A stretch of DNA of 64,000 nt from Nemopilema nomurai (Eukaryota > Cnidaria > Scyphozoa > Rhizostomeae > Rhizostomatidae): contig PEDN01001355.1 of assembly GCA_003864495.1 (NCBI GenBank), forward strand, positions 803,750 through 867,749, read 5' to 3'. Each line of letters starts with the position of its first letter. The stretch's first letter is position 1. The notes under the pieces were generated by a model that had not been told where the DNA came from, ran no database searches, and worked only from the letters and a program-made list of their open reading frames with translations. The translations under genes and the position numbers were made by a program. Below, piece after piece: positions 12,563 through 23,494 of the stretch.

Positions 12563-13672
12563 TTAATGCCGTCCTGTCTTGTGATAGCTGTAGAAACCCT
12601 CTTCACTCTTCCATCCTAACTTGCCAGCAGCTACTAATCTGTTTAGGGTATCAGGAGCTTTGAACACGTCACCTGTTGGGTTCTGTTTATGCAGCTCATC
12701 AGCCACTGACTTGATCAAGTCGAGGCCCAGCTCATCTGCAACCTCAAAAGGCCCATGTCCATAACCAGCACCCAACCTCATGGCATGGTCTATATCTTTA
12801 AGTGTAGCATGACCTCTTTCAAGCAACCTGATCGCCTCCAAGATATAAGGCACCAGGAGCCGATTAACCACGAAGGCAGTAGTGTCCCTGCACGCAATGG
12901 GGGTTTTGCCGAGGTCTATTCCAAACTGAAACAGCTTCTTGTAAGTGTTGGTTGATGTGAATGGCGACTTTATCACCTCAACAAGCTGCATCATAAGCAC
13001 GGGGTTGAAGTGAAGGCCTCCAAACTTGTCTTGCCTTTTGGTCGCTGATGCGATTTGGGCAATAGGAAGGGATGTAGTGTTCGAAGCAAAGATTGTTTTC
13101 TTGGGTGCTGCTTCGTCTAAGTCCGCAAATAGCTCTTGTTTGGCGGTAAGATCTTCTGAGATAGCTTCAATGACAATATCAGCATTTTGCACAGCCATCA
13201 TAGCGTCTGTTGATGTAAGAATGTTTCTTATTGTGTCCTCTGTAAACTTCTTCGCCATTCTAGGCTCTTCAGGGAATTTCTTCGTCACTACTCTCTCTAG
13301 GCCCCTTCTTATCAATGTCATACAACTGGTGAGCTGAGCTGCACTTTTGTCAACCAGTATAACGTTGAAGTCATTTCTTGCAGCGTCCAGTGCGATGCCA
13401 GACCCCATAGATCCCGCACCGACAACGACAACATTCTTTATCTCCTCGTGCCTTTCCACTGGCGTTGTCGTGCCTACATGTGCAGAAGTCAGTTCTAGTT
13501 TACTGCTGATAGAGATTCCGCGCGCACATATTCGTGACTGTAATAATGCTACAGGTGAGCGTATGTACCTATAAAATCCGTTTAGTGCCATGATGTAGTT
13601 GCCTGTGTTCCAAGAAAGCAAACTTTTTGCGAAAACAGAGCTGCAGACACCAAAGCCTTTTCCGTGACTCAA
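12563..13672 (-). CDS. HADH: 3-hydroxyacyl-CoA dehydrogenase paralogue, intronless, altered catalytic loop
   Basis: A single 369-codon frame. The family enzyme oxidises L-3-hydroxyacyl-CoA to 3-ketoacyl-CoA with NAD+ in mitochondrial beta-oxidation. The Rossmann motif VVVGAGSMGSG is at residues 82-92, VIEAI at 167-171, SNTTSL at 197-202, and the C-terminal dimerisation domain from about 270. Candidate catalytic residues are His221 and Glu232. Against the canonical HFFNPVPxM loop this copy reads HFNPVLMM: one Phe is missing and Pro is Leu, so the His-Glu spacing is 11 rather than 12. DTPGFIVNRLL has become DTTAFVVNRLL, and GYPMGPFELLD has become GYGHGPFEVAD. The Met at residue 28 (codon 13589-13591) opens a more typical mitochondrial presequence (MALNGFYRYIRSPVALL), so the true start may be there. 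The frame is intact, so this is a diverged gene and not an obvious pseudogene; whether it is catalytic is open. Confidence 0.88.
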   Translation of the reverse strand: MSHGKGFGVCSSVFAKSLLSWNTGNYIMALNGFYRYIRSPVALLQSRICARGISISSKLELTSAHVGTTTPVERHEEIKNVVVVGAGSMGSGIALDAARNDFNVILVDKSAAQLTSCMTLIRRGLERVVTKKFPEEPRMAKKFTEDTIRNILTSTDAMMAVQNADIVIEAISEDLTAKQELFADLDEAAPKKTIFASNTTSLPIAQIASATKRQDKFGGLHFNPVLMMQLVEVIKSPFTSTNTYKKLFQFGIDLGKTPIACRDTTAFVVNRLLVPYILEAIRLLERGHATLKDIDHAMRLGAGYGHGPFEVADELGLDLIKSVADELHKQNPTGDVFKAPDTLNRLVAAGKLGWKSEEGFYSYHKTGRH

Positions 13673-15041
13673 GGCGATGGCATAGTTCAGAGGTGAGTCC
13701 TAATACGGGGGCCTGGAAACTAGTTGATGTGACCTTCCAACTTATGTAAACGAACCGGTTCTCCAAGCTTGCTTTTGATAGAACCATGGCAAACGGGGCT
13801 GTTACCACCATGACATGATTGTTCGTTCTGATAGTTGAACGCGATATCCTGATAAGTTTATGTGAGGCGTTTCCTTCATCCTAGCCTCTTTTAATTTCTT
13901 TACATCAACTGTTCCAACTGTGTTGTGTACCCATATTTTGGTTTCGTTTTTATTAAACAAATCTAACGAATGTTGCGAAATCGTTTCAGACATGAGGAAG
14001 TCATTGTCTGCAAACGAAAGATTTGAATTTCTTTGTACTTCAGTCAACATTTTGGATGGATTTTCACAATAGATTCAAATTAAAAGCTGTCTCTTGCTCT
14101 CTGTTTGCTCTTTCAAATTTTGTGAAGTCATCACTTTTGAACTCTCTTGCCTTTTGCGCACTGCTTGTCAGGATTAAACTCACATGCTTCTAATCTTTCC
14201 ACTATTGGGCCTTCCCATTGTGCAACCATGAGAAATATCAACCAAAGACCTTTGTTGGAACAAGATGTTGGAAACCACCTTTTGTACATGTTGCTATTTG
14301 ACTTAATCCAGCCTAAAAAAATTTGGCTCATCAGGCTGCACGCATATTAAGAGTAGCTCTGCAGTGAAAGCTGATTTGTCTAATTGCATCTTCTCTTGAG
14401 GTAAACGACATTAATTCACAGGATTTGTCGCATTTTCCAATATAATTCATCCTTTTTGCAGAAAATCAGCTATTTTTATAGACACTTATACCTTGTGGCT
14501 AACAGTAATTCTATACACACCTGCTGATTCTGCCCCAATCAATATGATAGACAGATAAATACAGACAAGTTGGAGTTTGCAAAGTTATTCTCAGGTAGCA
14601 TTTAAGCTAGAAAGTAATTAAAAAAATATTTAACAGACTGCTTAGTTTGCTTGTAAATGTAGTTCACTGTTTACAAGTCCACATTAAAATGCTGCAAAGA
14701 CGTTCTTTCCAGTGGGGGGTTATTGGAGGGGGTGGGAAGACAAGGGCCAAATATCCCCTATTATCTGGACTGAAAGTTTTGCAAATTCAGGATGTGATAT
14801 ATAATAATGAATTGGTAGATGGTTTTGATTTGAAGAAATAGAAAATGAAAAGCATCAACTTTATGAACTGAAACTTCACATTCAACACACTCACATTCAG
14901 AATAACAACAAAATTAAATCTATTCCAACAAATCATGAAGGTTATCTTATCTAATTTCATAAAAGTATAGTCACTTCACTTCTAATTAAATTGGCCAACA
15001 AACTTCTGTGCAATATGATTCATGACCCTTGTGATAATTTT
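13673..15041. other. Intergenic region between HADH-like gene and PITP
   Basis: This interval holds the promoter side of the HADH-like gene and the 3' flank of PITP. A minus-strand open frame of 82 codons at 13802-14050 starts MLTEVQRNSNLSF. Its codon use is not absurd, but it has no recognisable domain and no clear splice partner, so I do not call it a gene. Nothing else supportable was seen. Confidence 0.4.
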
Positions 15042-17019
15042 TCATTGTTCTTTCATTCCCCTTGTTTCCCCTTGTTGTCTTTGCTGGTCTAGTTCATGTT
15101 TTGTCTTTTCCTCAATATCTCTTATATCTTTAATTGTCAATCCATGCCACTTGTCCATCCAGCAAAAGACTTGCCGATGAAAATTAAGGAGCAGCCTCCT
15201 GACAGCTTTCATAATAAGGGACTGGACAGCAGTCTGAATAAACCTCCACTTAAATTGTACTTTGTACAGCTTGTAACAGCACATATATGGTTCACAATTT
15301 GAATACCAATCTGGTCCTTGCAATGGCCCTCTCCCTGTAAATAATGACAATGATACCTGTGATACCACGAAACAATGACTCATACAAAAATAGTAAGTAA
15401 TATCAATGCTTGGTGTTATAAAGGTATATGTTTATTAAAATTCATCTTCAAGTATGTTTCAAAATTATCTTATGAGTTTGCTGTTAGGAAGAGCTATCCA
15501 GCCCCATCATTGTTGCATACAGAAGTTTTTAAAACTTGCTCTTATGGAGCATTGATGAGGAGAAGAACTCTCCTATAAATTCCAAGAGCACTCACTTTTC
15601 AAACAGTGTAAGAAAATTAGTATGAAAAAGGTGAATAATGTTTTTCAATATGTGTTCAACTTGTTAATGTTCAAAAGTCCTATATGCATCAAAGTCCAAG
15701 ATAGAAAGATTGCAACTGGACTGAAAATGACATATCTTGTCCAATGCCATAATGTTCAGCTTGACATTTAAGAAAATTGCACCATTGTCGGCATCAAGGA
15801 AGATTCTAAAAGCTTAGCCCTCTTCATTCTATAGAAAGAAGAGTTTGCCTCAACTCTGCCAGAAACACTAAATGAGGTTCCAGTATATTTTCTCCCAATA
15901 TGTTACTTAAAGTTGCAGAGCCCTGATTTTTGGTGAACTAGATTTCTTCTTTTGAAATTTGAGGTGCCTTTGATTATTAACAAAATACCACAAAGTCCTC
16001 TCTAATAGTTACAAACTGCCTTATTTCATATTGGCACATGACTTATCAGCTTCAACAGGTGATGAGTTGGCGATGACATTAAAATTTCTAACGCCCACTG
16101 CATCTGCAAAACTAAGAGATATCAAGCAACCTTCCAACAGGTAAGCGCTTTCTTCAGCCATTTTGAAAAATCTACAAATTATTTGTGATTATTCTAAATT
16201 AATATCGATAAACTTTGAATTAAGATATGATCTGCTATAAGTTCTAATAACTTCTTGTTTGAAATGAAATTATGCAATCCACTAGCTTTAACATGACGCT
16301 GCACATACCAAACATGAAAAAACATGCCAGCAATGCCGCAATGAAGTTTGAAGTAAATAACTTACAAAATTTTGGTATTTTTGATATTCGAAACAAGTCG
16401 TATTTCGATATTTATGCTAGGTTGGCCACTAATTTAAAAATTTGTTGAAAGTTAGGCAAGTTTTTTTGGAAACGAAAACGAAAAATGGCCTACCTGTCTT
16501 TTCTGACTTGAATTTGGTGGGATCTTCTTCCAATTTGTAATCACTGCTAGAAACAGGATCATTTACAATATCGATAAATTCTACAGTTCTCTTTGCTAAT
16601 TCACTTTCGGTCAAAGTGTGATGCTTGTTCGCATTATCGGTCTTCGATACCCTCTCTTCCTTGTGCCACGATATAATTTCAATTCTGAAATTTTCTTTCA
16701 TGTAACTTTTGTTCGTATAAACAGTTTTGCAATACGGGAAAGCGTTCCATGCTTCCTCTTCTAATGTAAGGGAGCCAGCGGGGGCAAGTTTCCTTAACCA
16801 GTTTGGGACTTTGCTCTGAAGATGCATCATCTTATACGTGTATTGGCCTGAACCACCATGATCCGGATCATTAACGTACGGTTCGTTTATGACTACTTCT
16901 ACCCCATCACCGCCGCCGGTTTCATTTTTGCTCGCTTCAGCAACGGAGTATAGTTGTGCAATATGGTACTCATCAACCGTTATTGGCAATGGAATGCGAT
17001 ATTCACGTATTATTGACAT
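15042..17019 (-). CDS. PITPNA/PITPNB: Class I phosphatidylinositol transfer protein, two coding exons
   Basis: Exon 1 is 17019-16494 and exon 2 is 15334-15042, joined in phase (codon split G|GG) with a 1159-bp intron. The product is 272 residues against 271 for human PITP-alpha. Class I PITPs are cytosolic StART-like proteins that exchange phosphatidylinositol and phosphatidylcholine between membranes. Seen: [18 protein letters not shown] at the start, [16 protein letters not shown] at 22-37, GQYTYK at 58-63 with Thr61 and Lys63 matching the inositol-contacting pair, WNAFPYC at 91-97 with the matching Asn92, [17 protein letters not shown] across the splice, then [12 protein letters not shown] and an EEKTK helix near the C terminus. 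The membrane-docking Trp-Trp pair of vertebrate PITPs is Trp-Arg here (FKWRFIQ). An in-frame upstream extension to 17349 exists, but Met at 17019 matches the family start. Confidence 0.92.
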
Positions 17020-18289
17020 CTTCAATAAATGCTGAAGACGAAGCCTCACCCAAATTTTTGAACATGTGAAAGGAAGCCTCTGAGTATGCGCGTCATTGAA
17101 GGAGGCCTGGGTCGGCAGAAGAAGCGAAACGAGAAGTGTTGCTACCGGTTGGCAATCGTAGCTCGTTACGTCATGTGGAAAAGTGCAAAGGCAAGGGGAG
17201 CCAGTGTAAACCGATCCAACTAAACAGAGCAGGTCGATAATGTGGCGTTTCAAGCAATTTGAAGCATCGCCAGAAAGTCGTAAACCTCGACAGAAAATCA
17301 AAAACAGTATTTTGCGGCTATGGGGAGTCAACATTCGGTTCGGTTCCATTGGTGTATGTAAACGGGAAGCCTACCCGTACCTATGCGGAACAATTCCATT
17401 CAAGGCCGTTCCATAGCCCATGTGTAAACACAGTAAACGCTGTGTAAAACCATCCCTCTCTAAAAAACTATAAACTCTATAAAACGATCAGTCAGAGTAA
17501 GTGAATCTAAAAAATAATGATAATCACGTGTGACGCCCAAAAAGAGTTATGGGTGATGAGGTTACCACTCACTACAACTTTTAAGCTTGCATACATCTTA
17601 ACTTAGCTTTTACATCATTGACTTTTTCTAGATTTTGAGTAAACAATAATTTGGCTCAAAATATATCGGTTATATAGGTATGAATACCAGGTACTTTTTC
17701 ATTGTTTATTGTTTATTTTTTATAACCAGTATAATAATGCCTTTTCATACTGCAACCGATGTCATTGAGTAATTCTAAAAACTTTTTCATTGAGATATCA
17801 TCATTGAAAGATTTAAAAAAGGCTGCTGAACTCTGTTTACATCACTTGATAATGTTTGTTTACACTTCTTTGGTGTCATTTACATATTTTTGCAGCAATT
17901 TTTGTGCAATATTTGGGCATCCAACAGATGCACCAGAGGCCAGTTTATACTAATAATCATAAAAGAGACAAGTGCACGACAGTCATTTAAGGTCATATCT
18001 CTGTAAAAAAACAAATTCATCCTTGAAAACCCTTTTTGCTTCAGTGAAAACACAAAGAGAAAGTCTGCATACGATGTTGTGATCGTCTGAGCAGAATCTC
18101 ATATAAGAAAATTAACATTACTATTTTCAGTAAAATTGTAGGGGCTATGGCAACCCCGAAATTAAAGTAAACGTAACTAGCTCTACAGCCCTGCTGAATA
18201 TTCTCCACGTCTTAACTTCTTTTGTAAATATTATTCATATTTCAGAATTACTTCGAATCTCTGTTGCCATAAGATCAGTGCATATTTTG

Positions 18290-18638
18290 TTGGGACCGCC
18301 ATTTCTAGTGGTCCCCCTATCCCAGTATTCAATGATGGAGGAGTTTCAGAGGAAGATCAGAGAAAAATCCTCATTTCGTTCAAACCGCCCAATCTAATCG
18401 ATCTATACTCCTTTCTATTTTGCTCTACAAGCACCAATATATATAAATTGGTGACTATAAGCTTAACGATAGGAATTTCCGATGCGGTTCCCTTATTGGG
18501 ATTATGACTCAAATTACTTTATTACATGCTGTTATAATCAATTGAATCATTATAATACTTTGCGTGCTGCCGTGGCGATCGACAGGCGTTTCTCAACGAA
18601 TGACCGTGTGGTCCTACTAAACGGGGTCTGGGCCCCAA
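18290..18638. mobile_element. Candidate non-autonomous DNA transposon with 9-bp direct flanking repeat
   Basis: The segment starts ttgggacc and ends ggccccaa, an 8-bp imperfect terminal inverted repeat. It is bounded on the left (18281-18289) and right (18639-18647) by the identical 9-mer catattttg, as expected of a target-site duplication. The left end also folds on itself (gggacc pairing with ggtccc). Because the inverted repeat may extend one base into the direct repeat (gttggg and cccaac), the true duplication could be 7, 8 or 9 bp, so I do not assign a superfamily. About 349 bp, no coding capacity. Confidence 0.5.
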
Positions 18639-21600
18639 CATATTTTGAAAGAACTTAATAGGGTAGTTTCCCCCAGTGAGTCTCTATTTGTGCCCTGCGT
18701 GACTGCGTGAAAGACAGTTTATTCCCCCCCCCCCCCCGCCACTATGAACCTAAGGAAACTTTAATTTCTTAAGCCATATAAAGGCTAAAAGAATTTTTGC
18801 AAACGAAGATCTTTATTCTCCCCCTTCACTCATATTGAAATGAAGTGCCTCCCAGCAAAAATAGCGCTAAAGTAGCTGTCTATCAGGTTGGCAGAATTTT
18901 TGCGTAAATTATAGGCTCTAGATAATACTTTTTGTATAAATTCAATAGGGATCTTAAAACTCTCAACTTGAAACGCAGTTATTTTGTAGATGTGTGATTG
19001 AGTTGCTTCAAAATTGTTACTGAGCAGGGTGATTCAAATAACACTGATGCAAATGACAAGTACAGTTCTTATAGGTAACTAGCCGTGTTGCCATTATCCA
19101 CGGAGACTTCGAGCGCCAAGTTTGTCATACCAAACCATAAGTTTACAAGAATTCATATTAAACAAAAAGCGAGCCAAGTGAGCACTTCATGACATAAATG
19201 AAAGAAGAGTAAACTAGCTGGTTCCTAGGATGATGCTCTACGCAATGCTGAATTTGCAAGAACTGACAGAGATTCGTGTACAGGTTGATTTCTTTGTTGC
19301 CTTCCATAAATTTTTTAAGGGAAAGTATAGCTATACACCCCCCCCCCCCCGATAACGCAATGCTGCGTGGTCTAATCGTTGAACACGTTTTTTGGGGAGG
19401 GCGTTGAACATATTCAAAGACTGTCCTGAAGTCCTTGGAAAATGGGCTAAAAGTGAACAGCCGCATATTGTGAAGAGGAGTATATTCTAAGCTGGTCTAA
19501 GAAACACAAATGGGCCACTGCTCTGAAGTACTTTAAAGCTGCCAATAGGGTCACTCTCCAACAGGGCAAAATTTCATGTTTGGTTGATGGTAGGGGTGTA
19601 CATAGTCCCTGAAATGTGGGGGGGGGGGTGTCTGGAAATGTTTTCGCCACCACAACCACCAGACTCTTAGAGAAGAGGGGCAACGCTCTTTTAAGATGTA
19701 TTTTCTGCGTGGCAAAGTTCTGTTGCTGCTGTAATAATTTCAAAATTTTACTTTATTTGCCTAACGTCTATGAGGTACTGTTTTTACTGCATTTTTGGGG
19801 GAAATATTGAGTATAAAATTTCAAACGATGGTGGATGATGGTGGAAATAGTGGCAATAGCAAAGATCACGATTAGCTTCTACAACAAGAATGAATGCAAT
19901 CAAATTGTTTCTAGTGCCTTAAAACGTTCAGAAGGGGCAATGATTTTTTCTGGGCAATGGCTATCTCAAAAGTAATCAAATATTGAAAATATCTGATTGA
20001 AGTGCTTTTGTATATGTATTGATTCGGTTATTATGACGTGGTAGTACTTGGCCTTTAATCGGGTTAACCAAGTTTATTGAGATGCAGCAAAAAATGTTCA
20101 AGGAAAGGAAAGATCAAGAAGTGAAAACTATTCGAAAAAAAGCCTTTGATTTCGAACAAGCGTAAAAAAGCGAGTAGATAATAAATTGGTTGAAAATTTC
20201 TTCATTTATTTGTATTTACTTCTTTTAATTGATAGCTTTTTGCAACTCTTCTCCGATATTGTTCATCCCTGGTTATTTTGGCATCACAGAAAGTACATAC
20301 AATGCACCCTGGTAACTGGTGGGTGCAATGAAAGGAGCATGCCTCGCATCTGCAAGAAGCAATCACATTCTGTGCAGAGAAAATCGATATGATTCATATT
20401 GGTAAGCAGCATTATCTATTATTTATCTAGACTGACGCTTAATGCTCTTGTGATTGCGCCCTAGATATCTGAGCCCTAGACTCGAAATAGTTCTAGTTTG
20501 GGGTCTGGGACTCAGGCTAATGCATGCATGCAGGCCAACTTTGTTCGTTATTGTCGTTGATGTAGAGTGATTGTGCAAGATTTTTGAATAAACAATTTCG
20601 CGAAGTGCTGAAAAAGTAACAGGAGTAGAAAAAGGTGCCTAGAAAAAAAAATTAATAAACGAATTCTACAAAATTTTGATTATGGGGTTTAGGCGTGATT
20701 AAGGAGATTTTTAAACGTTCTAAACACATTCTGGAAACATGACAGCAATCCAGAATTGAACATGTTCCCCGTGTTTGCCCCAAGATAAGCTCTTGTACTA
20801 GTAACAGGGACAAGCAGTCATTGCTCAGTTGTTTCACCGGAACAGTATTTGATGTCGGATGTTATGACGTCACCTAAAACCTCAACTTACAGCCTCATTT
20901 ATTAGTCCAATCTAACAGCTTTCAAGCAGAAAACTAAAGCTATGTTGGCAAACCCCTGTCTGACGTCTGATAACCAACCATAAGGGCCCCGATTTTATGG
21001 AAGGACCAGAATGGCACTGTTTGCAATAATGCGAACAGGAATAACTTTTTTCCTGACTAACCAAAAAGAATTTTACCATTCATGGAAAACTTTAAATTGC
21101 CACACAAAAACCTCTACCTAGCTTTTAATTTATTCAAGTTTGAGCGTCCTCCGACATGGCCTTAGGTTCAAGCTAAGTTAGGTTCCGACGTGCTTTATAA
21201 TAATTGCTCAATAAAAGGGTGGCTCAAGTTGCCTCGGTTCAGGCTACTCGTGTTCCTGTTGTCGTTTCATGTTACAAATGGGACGAAGCCTACTCACGTA
21301 ATGTAACGCTATATGCATTCGGATCCTACTGGCTTGGTTTTGAATCCAAGGACAATTTTCCTTCAGCCACCTTAATCTTAGCTTACCCTGAGTAGATAGA
21401 AAAATATATCATGCCCAAAGAATTGATAAACTATTGATTTGAATTTTTGGGACAGCAGAATTTTGAAAACGAGCCTTAAAGTATCACACAGTTGGAAATT
21501 TTTTCAGATAGAAGGAGAACGCCAAGGAGCAATTGTTTGTAAAATAATTTTGTACATAATATGCAATTAAGAGGGAACATTTGCATGGTTTGAGACAGAG

Positions 21601-22384
21601 ATGTACTTCTATGTATAGTCCAGCAGCTCAGAGAAAAACAAATAATCAACAGAGGGTTGGAAGGAAATGAGAATAAAGTGATATGGCATCCCAAAGAGAA
21701 ATTCTTCCATGATTGAGAACTTTTTCCCCTACACATTGAATTTCTAGCCCCAAGTCTACTACTGTTTGCAGCGAAATAACTTTGTGGGAGGACAGCATTA
21801 TTTTTTAACTCAATGTGGCTAAAGTGGTGGCTTTATCTTAAACTTTTGGTTTACCACATACCACTTTATTTCCTTGGATTCTAGACCATCTAGCATGTCT
21901 TCCTAATTAGTTGTAGGGACAGAGTCAGGACTTGATCTATAATTATTTTGACTAAACATCAAATTTCTGAAATATAGTCAAGCTAAAAACGGGACTTGTC
22001 ATTATCTAAAACCATGTAAATAAAAGTTATAGTGCAATACACAAAGAAACAACAAAGAATGAGAGGGAAAAATATAAGCCTTATGCTTCAGGCTTCTGAA
22101 ATATTGGCTATATTTGACAAATCATTTTATATTCAAACATTCAATAATTTCAAGAATCATGATAAGTTAAACAATTGTTGAGGATTTCAAACTATATAAC
22201 TTGAAGATAACAGGGCTTCAGCATATCATTTAAAATTCTGGTAAAAAGCATAAAATTTAGCTTAGAAAATTGTTCCATGCAAATGGTATAATCCTGTTAA
22301 AAGGAAAGTGAAAATAGTTCACTCATGAAACAAATATGCAAGACTTCATAAAACAAATTTTAACATAAATGTTGCTACCTTGTG

Positions 22385-22390
22385 TTTATT
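22385..22390 (-). promoter_or_regulatory. Poly(A) signal AATAAA of the canonical HADH gene
   Basis: On the minus strand AATAAA starts only a few bases beyond the stop codon at 22397-22399, implying a very short 3' UTR. Assigned by position and motif alone. Confidence 0.5.
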
Positions 22391-22396
22391 GAACAA

Positions 22397-23494
22397 CTAT
22401 TTGCCATTGCCAGTTTTATAATGATAAAAACCAGCTCCTGACTTTCTGCCATATTTACCTTCATCCACTAGCTTATTCAATGTTTCACATTCACTAAATA
22501 AAGGATTGTCTGGGTACATATCATGCCACCCATCAATGATAAACTTAGTGGTATCAAGTCCAACATAATCAAGAAGTTCAAAAGGTCCCATTGGGTACCC
22601 AGCACCCAGCTTCATAGCCTTATCAATATCACTTGGGGTTGCTTCTCCTCTCTCCATCATGCGAACTGCTTCAATCATATAGGGCACAAGAAGACGATTT
22701 ACAATGAATCCTGGAGTGTCTTTGCATGCAACAGGGCTTTTGCCTAGCTCCTCAGAAAACTTGTAAAGTGCATTGAATGTATTGTTGGTTGTGTCTGGGG
22801 TTCTAATAACCTCCACCAGGGCCATCATGGGTACTGGGTTGAAGAAATGAAGACCTCCAAATCTGTCACCTCTATTTGTACCCTGGGCAATGTCTGATAC
22901 AGACATAGAGGATGTGTTGCTTGCAAAGATTGTTTTTGCAGGAGCTGCCTCATCAAGCTGCTTGAAAAGTTTCTGCTTCATTTCCATATTCTCTGGAATA
23001 GCTTCGATGATCAAGTCTGCGTCCTCCACTGATTTAGTGACATTTCTTGACACCACAATCTTGCTAAGCGTGTCATCAATAAACTTTTCCTTCCCCTTTG
23101 GCTCATTTGGGAACTTTTTCTTCGTGATTCTATCCAAAGACTTTCTTATCAAAACCATCCCCTTTTGCAGATATTCATCTTGCTCATCGACAACAGTTAC
23201 TTTGAAGTTATTTTGGGCGGCGACCTGGGCAATACCGGATCCCATCAATCCTAATCCGATAACAGTAACATTCTTTATCTGAGGGACTGAGTCTTTGTCG
23301 TCTTGTCTACTCTTGTAGACGATGTTCGTTGAAACGGCTCGGCCCAATCTAGGCCACAGGTAAGGTGTTTCTCTGAACAGCAAGTCGCGAGATGCTTGGT
23401 CAGCGCGCTTTACATACGTGAGAATCCTTCCTCTTGTTGTTAACATAATGGGTGCTGGCTTCAATCCACAGTTTGCAAACCTCGTATATAGCAT
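22397..23494 (-). CDS. HADH: 3-hydroxyacyl-CoA dehydrogenase, mitochondrial type, intronless
   Basis: A single 365-codon frame. The enzyme catalyses the NAD+-dependent third step of beta-oxidation for short and medium chains in the mitochondrial matrix. Seen: Rossmann motif VIGLGLMGSGIAQVAA at 78-93, IIEAIPEN at 162-169, SNTSSM at 192-197, LHFFNPVPMMALVEVI at 215-230 with the His216/Glu228 catalytic pair at standard spacing, DTPGFIVNRLLVPY at 259-272 with Asn266, and GAGYPMGPFELLDYVGLD at 297-314. The C terminus SGAGFYHYK is typical. About 70 residues precede the Rossmann strand, longer than the mammalian leader; Met1 or Met17 could start a mitochondrial targeting sequence. There is no intron, whereas vertebrate HADH has several. 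The gene is on the same strand as the diverged paralogue at 12563-13672, with PITP between. Confidence 0.95.
   Translation of the reverse strand: MLYTRFANCGLKPAPIMLTTRGRILTYVKRADQASRDLLFRETPYLWPRLGRAVSTNIVYKSRQDDKDSVPQIKNVTVIGLGLMGSGIAQVAAQNNFKVTVVDEQDEYLQKGMVLIRKSLDRITKKKFPNEPKGKEKFIDDTLSKIVVSRNVTKSVEDADLIIEAIPENMEMKQKLFKQLDEAAPAKTIFASNTSSMSVSDIAQGTNRGDRFGGLHFFNPVPMMALVEVIRTPDTTNNTFNALYKFSEELGKSPVACKDTPGFIVNRLLVPYMIEAVRMMERGEATPSDIDKAMKLGAGYPMGPFELLDYVGLDTTKFIIDGWHDMYPDNPLFSECETLNKLVDEGKYGRKSGAGFYHYKTGNGK

Larger units (their letters stand above)
17020..22396. other. Long intergenic region without recognisable genes
   Basis: About 5.4 kb upstream of PITP and downstream of HADH. Open frames of 60-102 codons exist on both strands (for example 19158-19466 and 21476-21736, both minus), but none has a recognisable domain, and several run across poly-C or poly-G tracts. 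The segment includes C-tracts near 18724 and 19337, a G-tract near 19617, and the candidate DNA transposon at 18290-18638 listed separately. Confidence 0.45.

Noticed and set aside
13802..14050. 82-codon minus-strand frame upstream of the HADH-like gene
   Set aside because: No recognisable domain, no clear splice partner, and it ends shortly before the HADH-like leader. Insufficient to call a gene.
17020..17349. N-terminal extension of PITP from the in-frame Met at 17349
   Set aside because: The extension has no family counterpart, and the Met at 17019 starts exactly where class I PITPs start.
19158..19743. Minus-strand frames with a poly-G/poly-C run
   Set aside because: They depend on homopolymer tracts whose length is unreliable, and the translations resemble nothing known.
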